A stretch of DNA of 9,782 nt, taken from positions 1 through 9,782 of the forward strand of contig JAGOBN010000094.1 in the NCBI GenBank assembly GCA_017999235.1, read 5' to 3'. Source of the stretch: Anaerolineales bacterium (lineage in GTDB: Bacteria; Chloroflexota; Anaerolineae; Anaerolineales; UBA6663). This document shows, in pieces, positions 4,278 to 9,782 of the stretch (the stretch's first letter is position 1; the number at the start of each line of letters is the position of its first letter). The notes beneath the pieces are model-generated. The model had not been told where the DNA came from, did no database searches, and saw only the letters and a program-made list of their open reading frames with translations. A program made the translations under genes and the position numbers.

Positions 4278-6341
4278 TTACTGGCTCCGCGCCGCCCAGG
4301 CCTGCGTGATGCGGTCCATGATGACGGCCCACAGGACGATGGCCAGGCCGGCCTCCAGGCCGCGCCCGGTCTCGCTGCGCGCCAGCCCGTTGACGGCCTC
4401 CAGCCCCAGGCCGGCGCCGCCCACCATGCCGGCGATGACCACCATCGCCAGCACCATCATGATCATCTGATTGACGCCCAATAAAATCGACGGCAGCGCC
4501 ATCGGCACCTGCACCTTGGCCAGCGTCTGCATCGGCGTGGACCCGAAGGCGCGGGCCGCTTCCACCGCCTCGCCGGCCACGCCCCGGATGCCCAGGTCCG
4601 TGAGCTTGATGCCGGGCGCGATGGCGTACAGCACCGCCGCGATCAGGCCCGGCACGCGCCCGATGTTGAAGAGCATGATGACGGGCACCAGGAAGACGAA
4701 CGACGGAATGGTCTGCAGAAAGTCCAGCGCCGGCCGCAGAATTTCCCGCACGGTGTCGTTCTGCGAGGACCAGATGCCCAGCGGCACGGCCACCAGGATG
4801 GTGAAGAACATGGTCACCAGGATCTGGCTGAGGGTGTCCATGCTGAACGACCACATCCCCAGCAGCCCCACGGCGAACACGCTCACCCCCGCGAACACGC
4901 TCAACCGCCAGCCGCCGGCCCAGGCGGCCAGGGCCGCCACGCTCAGCACCGTCACCGGCCAGGGCAGCACCTCGGTGAAGAGCGTCCGCAGCGGGTTGAG
5001 CATGTAGAGGACGATGAAATCGCTCGCCGGCCCCGTCCCCAGCATGAGGCCGCCCACCGGGACTTCAAAGGCGTTATCGCGCAGCCAGCGCACCAGCGCG
5101 TCGGTGGGCTCGCGCAGATACCAGCGCCAGGCCTCCGGAAAGGTGCCAAAGCGGACGAGCAGATCCAGCAGCAGCACGCCGCCCACCACCACCACCAGAT
5201 TGATCATCCCGGCGTACGGGCGCCAGTCCCGGCCGCCGGCCAGGGTGCCGAGGAAGTGCGCGGGGACGCCCGCCAGCCGCCGCAGGGCCAGCTCGGCCGT
5301 CAGCCAGCGGCGCTCCCAGCGCGCCGGCACCCACTTGGGCGCCAGCGCCCGCACCGGCGCGCTCGGCATGCCCGAGAAATCGAGGCGGCTCAGGCCCTCG
5401 CTCCAGCGGTCCAGGACGATGGCCAACAGCACAATCGCCAGGCCGGCCTCCAGCGCCTGGCCCACCTGCAGGCGCTGCAAGGCGACCAGCACGGCTCGGC
5501 CCAGACCGCCGGCCCCGATCAGGGCCGCGATCACCACCATGCTCAGCGCCATCATGATGGTCTGATTGACGCCGGCCATGATGGCGGGCAGGGCCAGCGG
5601 CAGCTGCACCTGGAACAGCAGCTGCCAGCGGGTGGCCCCAAACGCGCGCGCGGCTTCGATGGCCGGCGGGCTGACCTGCCGGATGCCCAGGCTGGTCAGC
5701 CGGATCATGGGCGGCACGGCGTAGATGAGGGTGGCCACCACGGCCGGCACCCGGGCAATGCCAAAGATCACCACGACCGGGATCAGGTAGACAAAGGTCG
5801 GCATGGTCTGCATGCCGTCCAAGATCGGCCGCGTCACCCGGTCCACGCGGTCGCTGGTCCCGGTGAGCACGCCCAGCGGCAGGCCGATGCCGACCGAGAG
5901 CACCACGGCCACGATCATCAGGGCCAGGGTCTGCAGGCTGGGCTCCCACAAGCCAAACAAGCCCATGACCACCGGGCCGATCAAGCTCAACGCCGCCAGG
6001 CTGGGGCCGCCGAGCAAATAGCCGGTGATGGTGGAGAAGGCCAGGGCCGCCGGCCAGGGCAGCGCCAGCAGCAGGTCCTCGGCCGCGCGCAGGCCCCAAT
6101 CAATGAAGGTGCTCAGCGGGTCGAAGAAGTATTGAAAGATCGGAATGGTTTCGCGGTTGGCGACGATGGCGCTCTGGGCGTCATCGATGGGGGCGCGCAG
6201 GCCCAGGTTCCAGGCGGCCGGGAAGGCCTGCGTGTCCGGCGGCAGCAGAAAGGCCAGCACGATCAGGCCGACGAGGACGGCCAGCGGCAGAAAACGCTGG
6301 AAGGACTGGGAGGGCGAGGCGGGCAGGGCGCGAGCAGCCAT
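4278..6341 (-). CDS. Fused tandem permease of a quaternary-amine (OpuA/ProU-type) ABC transporter
   Basis: The membrane channel of the importer, 687 residues, about twice the usual OpuAB/ProW length because it holds two complete permease units. Unit 1 has leading helices at 17-125 and its transport domain at about 132-316. Unit 2 has leading helices at about 378-495 and its transport domain at about 497-682. Each unit carries the ATPase-contacting EAA loop: E-A-A-R-A-F-G-A-T (229-237) and E-A-A-R-A-F-G-S-T (594-602), followed by Q-L-P-L-A-L-P or Q-V-P-M-A-L-P. Paired motifs such as L-P-W-P before each transport domain show that the whole unit was duplicated. A hydrophilic linker (about 318-375) joins them. 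One chain could thus form the entire transmembrane pore. ATG at 6339-6341 is chosen because upstream residues look untranslated, but no clear ribosome site precedes it. It lies 79 nt after the ATPase gene and is presumably in the same transcript. Confidence 0.92.
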   Translation of the reverse strand: MAARALPASPSQSFQRFLPLAVLVGLIVLAFLLPPDTQAFPAAWNLGLRAPIDDAQSAIVANRETIPIFQYFFDPLSTFIDWGLRAAEDLLLALPWPAALAFSTITGYLLGGPSLAALSLIGPVVMGLFGLWEPSLQTLALMIVAVVLSVGIGLPLGVLTGTSDRVDRVTRPILDGMQTMPTFVYLIPVVVIFGIARVPAVVATLIYAVPPMIRLTSLGIRQVSPPAIEAARAFGATRWQLLFQVQLPLALPAIMAGVNQTIMMALSMVVIAALIGAGGLGRAVLVALQRLQVGQALEAGLAIVLLAIVLDRWSEGLSRLDFSGMPSAPVRALAPKWVPARWERRWLTAELALRRLAGVPAHFLGTLAGGRDWRPYAGMINLVVVVGGVLLLDLLVRFGTFPEAWRWYLREPTDALVRWLRDNAFEVPVGGLMLGTGPASDFIVLYMLNPLRTLFTEVLPWPVTVLSVAALAAWAGGWRLSVFAGVSVFAVGLLGMWSFSMDTLSQILVTMFFTILVAVPLGIWSSQNDTVREILRPALDFLQTIPSFVFLVPVIMLFNIGRVPGLIAAVLYAIAPGIKLTDLGIRGVAGEAVEAARAFGSTPMQTLAKVQVPMALPSILLGVNQMIMMVLAMVVIAGMVGGAGLGLEAVNGLARSETGRGLEAGLAIVLWAVIMDRITQAWAARSQ

Positions 6342-6368
6342 GGGTGGATGACCAACGCTAAAGGTGTG

Positions 6369-6399
6369 GCGGGCGGGGCCTGCCTGGGCCAACGCCCGC
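6369..6399 (-). other. Intercistronic hairpin between ATPase and permease genes
   Basis: GCGGGCG (6369-6375) and CGCCCGC (6393-6399) form a 7-bp stem. Inside it, GGCC (6377-6380) can pair with GGCC (6387-6390). No T-tract follows on the minus strand, so it is unlikely to be a terminator. It may protect or process the mRNA between the two transporter genes. Role inferred. Confidence 0.35.
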
Positions 6400-6420
6400 G
6401 AACAACCGCGAAACCGCCGC

Positions 6421-7470
6421 TCAGACGGCCAGCGCCTGCATGACGCCGGCGCGGTCCAGACAGCCGGCCACGGCGCCGGCGGCATCTTCCACCCCCACCA
6501 GGCCGTCGTAGCCGGTGAGGATCGGCAGGACCGTCTCCAGCTTGGCGGTGCCGCGCACCCGTGGCCCGCTGGCCGCGAAGCCGGGCGGGCAGGGCCGCAT
6601 CACGCGCGCGGCGCTGAGGACCTTGGCCCGCGGCGCGTCTTTGGTAAAGGCGGACACGTAGTCGTTGGCGGGATGCAACACCAGGTCCTCGGGCGTGCCC
6701 ACCTGCACGAACTGCCCGTTCCGCATGATGGCGATGTGGTCGCCCAGTTTGAGCGCTTCGGCGAAATCGTGCGTGATGAACACGCTGGTCTTGTGCATGG
6801 TGGCTTGCAGGCGCAAAAGCTCATCCTGCATCTCGCGCCGGATGAGGGGGTCCAGGGCGCTGAAGGGCTCGTCGAACAGGATGATTTCCGGGTCCACGGC
6901 CAGGGCGCGTGCCAGGCCCACGCGCTGCTGCATGCCGCCGCTGAGCTGCTTGGGGTAGTGCTGTTCCCAGCCGGCCAGGCCCACCAGCTCGATCATCTGC
7001 TGGGCGCGCGCCAGGCGCGCGGCGCGCGGCGCGCCGCGCACTTCCAGCCCGTAGGCCACGTTCTCAATCACGCGCCGGTGCGGGAACAAGCCGAAATTCT
7101 GGAAAACCATGCTGATCTTGTGCCGGCGCACCTCGCGCAGGGCCGGCTCGGCCAACTGGAGCACATCCTGGCCGTCCACCACAATCGCGCCGCGCGTCGG
7201 CTCGGTCAGCCGGCAGATACAGCGCACCAGGGTGGATTTGCCGCTGCCGGACAGGCCCATGACCACGAAGGTCTCGCCGGAGGCCACGGCAAACGACACC
7301 CCGCGCACCGCCACGACATGGCCGGTCTGCTCGAGGATTTGGGCGCTGGTCTGGTCTGGGCTGAGGCGTTCGATGACGCGCTCCGGCTGGCGGCCGAAGA
7401 CCTTCCACACATCGTGGCACGCGATTTTGGGGGCGGGGGTGCGATTGTCAGCAGCGGAGGCCGCAGTCAT
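6421..7470 (-). CDS. Quaternary-amine ABC transporter ATP-binding protein (OpuAA/ProV type) with a single CBS-like tail
   Basis: The cytoplasmic ATPase that powers the importer, 349 residues. Walker A is G-L-S-G-S-G-K-S-T (72-80), the Q-loop is Gln124 in V-F-Q-N-F, the signature is L-S-G-G-M-Q-Q-R (176-183), Walker B is I-I-L-F-D-E-P (196-202), and the switch His is 234 in F-I-T-H-D-F. The long N-terminus (about 15-70), with E-V/I-L-x-x-T-G before the first strand, is typical of the betaine/proline subfamily. The C-terminus (about 287-349) resembles one CBS motif, V-M-R-P to G-C-L-D-R-A-G-V, rather than the tandem pair seen in OpuAA, where CBS modules sense ionic strength. The start is ATG at 7468-7470. 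No ribosome site precedes it, and the -10 element ends only 10 nt upstream, so the mRNA is nearly leaderless. It is the first gene of the minus-strand unit with the fused permease. Confidence 0.94.
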   Translation of the reverse strand: MTAASAADNRTPAPKIACHDVWKVFGRQPERVIERLSPDQTSAQILEQTGHVVAVRGVSFAVASGETFVVMGLSGSGKSTLVRCICRLTEPTRGAIVVDGQDVLQLAEPALREVRRHKISMVFQNFGLFPHRRVIENVAYGLEVRGAPRAARLARAQQMIELVGLAGWEQHYPKQLSGGMQQRVGLARALAVDPEIILFDEPFSALDPLIRREMQDELLRLQATMHKTSVFITHDFAEALKLGDHIAIMRNGQFVQVGTPEDLVLHPANDYVSAFTKDAPRAKVLSAARVMRPCPPGFAASGPRVRGTAKLETVLPILTGYDGLVGVEDAAGAVAGCLDRAGVMQALAV

Positions 7471-7480
7471 GTTAGGGGGA

Positions 7481-7508
7481 AGTATAAGGAATTCCTTTGA
7501 GAAGTCAA
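7481..7508 (-). promoter_or_regulatory. Promoter of the ATPase-permease unit, near-leaderless
   Basis: Minus strand: TTGACT (7508-7503), a 16-nt spacer, then TATACT (7486-7481). The ATG begins 10 nt after the -10, so transcription would start about 0-5 nt before the start codon. The absence of any Shine-Dalgarno sequence agrees with this. Confidence 0.7.
7486..7497. promoter_or_regulatory. Palindromic operator candidate inside the promoter spacer
   Basis: AAGGAATTCCTT is a perfect 12-bp palindrome filling most of the spacer between the -35 and -10 of the ATPase promoter. A dimeric repressor bound there would block RNA polymerase. It differs in sequence from the palindrome at 3033-3044, so it may serve another regulator. 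Function inferred from position. Confidence 0.4.
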
Positions 7509-7660
7509 CGCGAGCCCCTTTAGTTTTGTTGCAACGCGGCCCGCGGCGCCGGTGTTTCCGGCCGGCCGGCGCTTAGTTCCCGCGCACATACCCGCGCCGG
7601 AAAATTTGTGAGACTCGCCCGGGGGGCTTGTGGTAAAAATGGTTCAGCCCGCCCCTGTTC
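7509..7660 (+). promoter_or_regulatory. Upstream region of the MttB-family gene
   Basis: This is the MttB-side part of the divergent spacer. It holds an extended -10-like element, TGGTAAAAAT (7631-7640), without a good -35 (TTGTGA at 7606-7611 is 22 nt away). There is a 7-bp inverted repeat GCGCCGG (7546-7552) / CCGGCGC (7566-7572) and the short palindrome GTTGCAAC (7528-7535). I see no cobalamin riboswitch. Confidence 0.3.
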
Positions 7661-7665
7661 AGGAG
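7661..7665 (+). promoter_or_regulatory. Ribosome binding site that sets the MttB-family start
   Basis: AGGAG lies 6 nt before ATG at 7672. An earlier in-frame start at 7630 (GTG-type) would add 14 residues but has no ribosome site and would overlap the likely promoter. Confidence 0.8.
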
Positions 7666-7671
7666 AAGCGT

Positions 7672-9279
7672 ATGACCGCTGACGCCGACCGCCTCACCCG
7701 CCGCCGCGAACGCCGCGAAGCCCGCCGCCCCGGCCCGGCCGGCGCCTCGGGGATTCGGAATCTGGTGAATCAACTGCCGCTCACCACCATCCTGTCGGAG
7801 GAGGGGGTCGAGCGCATCCACGCCGCCTCCATGCGGCTGCTGGCGGACCCCGGCATCCTCATCGTCGATTATCCGCCGGCGGCCGAGACCTTCCGCCAGC
7901 ATGGCGCGCAGGTGGAGTGGGTGGATAAAGAAGTCACCTATCCCAACGGCGACACGGTGGAAGTGAAGGGCCATCTAGTGCGCCTGGACGAGGCCACCCT
8001 GCTGAGCTTCATCCGCCAGGCGCCGGCCGTCTTTACCCAGCTCGCGCGTAACCCCGCCAACAACGTCGTCATCGGCGGCCGCAACCTGGTCTTCGCGCCC
8101 GTGTACGGCCCGCCCTTTGTGGGCGGCCTGGATTTCGGCCGGCGGCAGGCCACCCTGGAAGACTTCCACAACTTCGCCAAGCTCACCCAGATGGCCGAGC
8201 ACCTGCACCACGGCGGCGGCACGCTGGTGGAGCCCAACGACATCGACGTGCGCGAGCGCCATCTGGATATGCTCCTGGCGCACCTGACCCTGCATGACAA
8301 AGCCTTTATGGGCTCGGTCACCCATGCCGATAACGCCCGCGACACCGTGACCATGGCCGAAATCGCCTTTGGCGCCGACGCCATCCGCCAGAACCCGGCC
8401 GTGCTGGGCCTGATCAACGCCTCCAGCCCGCTGCGCTTCGATGACCGCATGTTCGGGGCGCTGGAGGTCTATGCCCACGCGCGCCAGGCGGTGCTGGTGA
8501 CGCCGTTCCTGATCGCCGGCGCCATGTCCCCCAGCACCCTGGCCGCCACCCTCGCCCAGCAGAACGCCGAGGCCCTGTTTGGCATCGCCTACGCCCAGAT
8601 GCTCAGCCCCGGCACGCCCTGCATCTACGGCTCGTTCCTGTCCAATATTGATATGAAGAGCGGGGCGCCGTGCTTCGGCACGCCCGAGAACGCTCTGGCC
8701 CTGTACGCCGGCGCCCAGATGGCGCGCCGCTACCACCTGCCGTATCGGTCCGGCGGCAACTTCACGGCCGCCCGGACCCCGGACGCGCAGGCCGGCTACG
8801 AATCGGCCAGCACCTTCTGGCCCACCGTCCAGGCCGGCGTCAACTTTGTCCTGCACTCCGCCGGCTGGCTGGAAGGCGGCCTGATCGCGGGCTACGAGAA
8901 GTTTGTGATCGACCTGGAGATGTGCGGCATGATGGCGCGCCTGGTCAACGGCATCGGGCTGACCGACGAGGACTTCGCCTGGGACGCCTATCAGGAGATC
9001 CCGCCGGGCGGACACTTCCTGGGCTCTTCCCATACCATGCGCCACTACAGCACGGCGTTCTATTCCCATACCGTCTTCAGCATGGACAACTATGAGAAGT
9101 GGGCAATGGACGGCAGCGCCGATACCTATAAGCGCGGCAACGCGCTCTACAAGAAGATGCTCAAGGAATATCAGGCGCCGGCCATCGATCCGGGCGTGCG
9201 GGATGAACTGCAGGCTTTTGTGGCCCATCGCCGGGCCGAGCTCCAGGCGCGCCAGCCGCGCACCGAGTGGCGGCGGTAA
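7672..9279 (+). CDS. Trimethylamine methyltransferase (MttB) superfamily protein, non-pyrrolysine type
   Basis: A 535-residue cytoplasmic enzyme of the MttB superfamily. Members transfer a methyl group from a methylated amine or betaine to a corrinoid protein. The residues match the widespread 'trimethylamine methyltransferase family' proteins: L-S-E-E-G (41-45), F-T-Q-L-A-R-N-P (121-128), V-F-A-P-V-Y-G-P-P-F-V (140-150), H-H-G-G-G-T (179-184), F-M-G-S-V-T (212-217), L-I-N-A-S-S-P-L (247-254), G-A-M-S-P (283-287), Y-E-S-A-S-T (376-381), N-F-V-L-H-S-A-G-W-L-E-G-G-L (391-404) and P-G-G-H-F-L-G (445-451). The barrel is preceded by a very basic, probably disordered N-terminus (residues 8-20). The frame is open throughout with no amber codon, so unlike archaeal MttB it contains no pyrrolysine, as in glycine-betaine methyltransferases such as MtgB. 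No corrinoid protein or reactivase gene is visible. Its place beside a betaine-type transporter suggests demethylation of the imported substrate, which remains unproven. Confidence 0.9.
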   Translation: MTADADRLTRRRERREARRPGPAGASGIRNLVNQLPLTTILSEEGVERIHAASMRLLADPGILIVDYPPAAETFRQHGAQVEWVDKEVTYPNGDTVEVKGHLVRLDEATLLSFIRQAPAVFTQLARNPANNVVIGGRNLVFAPVYGPPFVGGLDFGRRQATLEDFHNFAKLTQMAEHLHHGGGTLVEPNDIDVRERHLDMLLAHLTLHDKAFMGSVTHADNARDTVTMAEIAFGADAIRQNPAVLGLINASSPLRFDDRMFGALEVYAHARQAVLVTPFLIAGAMSPSTLAATLAQQNAEALFGIAYAQMLSPGTPCIYGSFLSNIDMKSGAPCFGTPENALALYAGAQMARRYHLPYRSGGNFTAARTPDAQAGYESASTFWPTVQAGVNFVLHSAGWLEGGLIAGYEKFVIDLEMCGMMARLVNGIGLTDEDFAWDAYQEIPPGGHFLGSSHTMRHYSTAFYSHTVFSMDNYEKWAMDGSADTYKRGNALYKKMLKEYQAPAIDPGVRDELQAFVAHRRAELQARQPRTEWRR

Positions 9280-9297
9280 ACGGGATCGGACAGAGGT

Positions 9298-9354
9298 GGG
9301 CCACAGAGCCACGAAGTCGCAGAGTTTCTCTGTGGCTCTGTGGCCCTGGCTTTT
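9298..9354 (+). terminator. Long palindrome, probable terminator after the MttB-family gene
   Basis: GGGCCACAGAGCCAC (9298-9312) and GTGGCTCTGTGGCCC (9332-9346) form a perfect 15-bp stem. A nested AGAG/CTCT stem (9321-9324, 9328-9331) closes on TTT. After TGGC comes TTTTAAT (9351-9357). It starts 18 nt after the stop codon. The CCACAGAG motif is typical of palindromic intergenic repeats in many environmental bacterial genomes, so it may be a dispersed repeat serving as terminator. Confidence 0.7.
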
Positions 9355-9361
9355 AATCCAG

Positions 9362-9367
9362 TAAAAT
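9362..9367 (+). promoter_or_regulatory. Probable -10 of the PucR-type gene, leaderless
   Basis: TAAAAT ends 8 nt before the ATG at 9376, so transcription would start at or within 2-3 nt of the start codon. No ribosome site is present. The -35 (about 9339-9344, TGTGGC, in the palindrome's right arm) is poor, so the promoter is weak or needs an activator. Confidence 0.45.
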
Positions 9368-9375
9368 GCGGCCTG

Positions 9376-9782
9376 ATGCTCACCCTGCGTCAGGCCCTGC
9401 AGCTCTCCGTCTTTGAAAAAGCGCGCGTGGTCGCCGGCGCGGCCGGCCTGGAGGGCGTCATCCGGCGTGTGCATGTGGTGGACAGCCCGGATGCGGAGTA
9501 CCACCTCTACGGCGCCGGCCTGCTGCTGTTCACCTCGGGCTACAACCTCAAGGACAACCCGGCGGAACAGGCGCGCTTCATCCCCCAACTGGTGGAACAC
9601 GGCCTGGTGGGGGTAGTGTTCTCGCTGGGCTGGTCCTTCGCCGATGTGCCGGCCAGCATGCGCCAGGCCGCCGACGCGCACGGCTTCCCGCTGATCGCGG
9701 TCCCGCAAGACGTCAAGTTCATCACGCTGGTCGAGCGCCTGTACGTCGAACTGGTCAACGAGCAGTTTGCGCTCAAAGAGCG
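9376..9782 (+). CDS. PucR-family transcriptional regulator, N-terminal part, cut by the window edge
   Basis: Only the first 135 codons are visible, and the frame is open to the edge. The sequence fits the PucR N-terminal sensory domain: M-L-T-L-R-Q-A-L (1-8), A-R-V-V-A-G-A-A-G-L (16-25), R-V-H-V-V-D-S-P-D-A (31-40), L-L-L-F-T-S-G-Y (49-56) and F-P-L-I-A-V-P (104-110). Full-length members continue with a linker and a C-terminal helix-turn-helix and regulate purine, amine or amino-acid breakdown. ATG at 9376 is chosen because homologues start with exactly this M-L-T-L pattern. The gene follows the MttB-family gene on the same strand after a terminator and has its own -10, so it is probably transcribed separately and may regulate the locus. 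Confidence 0.88.
   Translation, partial: MLTLRQALQLSVFEKARVVAGAAGLEGVIRRVHVVDSPDAEYHLYGAGLLLFTSGYNLKDNPAEQARFIPQLVEHGLVGVVFSLGWSFADVPASMRQAADAHGFPLIAVPQDVKFITLVERLYVELVNEQFALKE

Noticed and set aside
5256..6443. Long plus-strand open frame opposite the permease
   Set aside because: Its composition is dominated by Gln, His, Gly and Arg repeats with no domain. It mirrors the codon bias of the permease.
7509..7671. Cobalamin riboswitch in front of the corrinoid-linked methyltransferase gene
   Set aside because: About 160 nt is short for one, and I find no B12-box-like conserved core or matching stem arrangement.
7672..9279. In-frame amber codon read as pyrrolysine
   Set aside because: The frame is open from the ATG to the final stop. 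No TAG is read through.
7975..9708. Long minus-strand open frame opposite the MttB-family gene
   Set aside because: It is antisense to two well-recognised genes, rich in Gly, His, Arg and Gln with no recognisable domain, and crosses a terminator. It is a typical high-GC shadow frame.

Overview
The window is a GC-rich, tightly packed bacterial region carrying a quaternary-amine (glycine-betaine-like) uptake and utilisation locus. It holds seven convincing genes plus the start of an eighth at the right edge. The source is probably a Chloroflexota (Anaerolineae-type) bacterium. This is an inference from the lipoprotein start ending in CAPAATP, the high GC, the simple tandem and palindromic repeats between genes, and two promoters lying so close to ATG that the mRNAs should be nearly leaderless. 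No rRNA, tRNA or other taxonomic marker is present to prove it.

Layout from left to right. Positions 1-204 hold no clear gene, only an AT-rich patch with a palindrome and a possible start codon of a minus-strand gene leaving the window. A minus-strand block follows: an FCD-type GntR regulator (2332-3015), an iron-dependent alcohol dehydrogenase (1101-2273) and, beyond a terminator hairpin, a polytopic membrane protein with an internal duplication (205-1032). Divergent from the regulator is the lipoprotein substrate-binding protein of an OpuA/ProU-type ABC transporter (3152-4102, plus strand), with a textbook sigma-70 promoter. It converges on the transporter's permease (4278-6341, minus), in which two complete permease units are fused in one chain. 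The ATPase gene (6421-7470, minus) lies upstream of the permease. A bidirectional terminator, bordered by heptamer repeats, separates the convergent genes. Divergent from the ATPase is a trimethylamine-methyltransferase (MttB) superfamily protein without a pyrrolysine codon (7672-9279, plus). It is followed by a strong palindrome/terminator and the N-terminal domain of a PucR-type regulator (9376 to the edge).

Proposed logic (inference): the lipoprotein, fused permease and ATPase import a methylated quaternary amine such as glycine betaine, choline, carnitine or proline betaine. The MttB-family protein removes a methyl group, handing it to a corrinoid protein encoded elsewhere. The alcohol dehydrogenase may oxidise an alcohol form of the same substrate, for example choline to betaine aldehyde. 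The GntR and PucR regulators would respond to substrate. The true substrate cannot be read from sequence alone. The membrane protein with the duplicated E-x-W-G-T motif is the least explained gene here.
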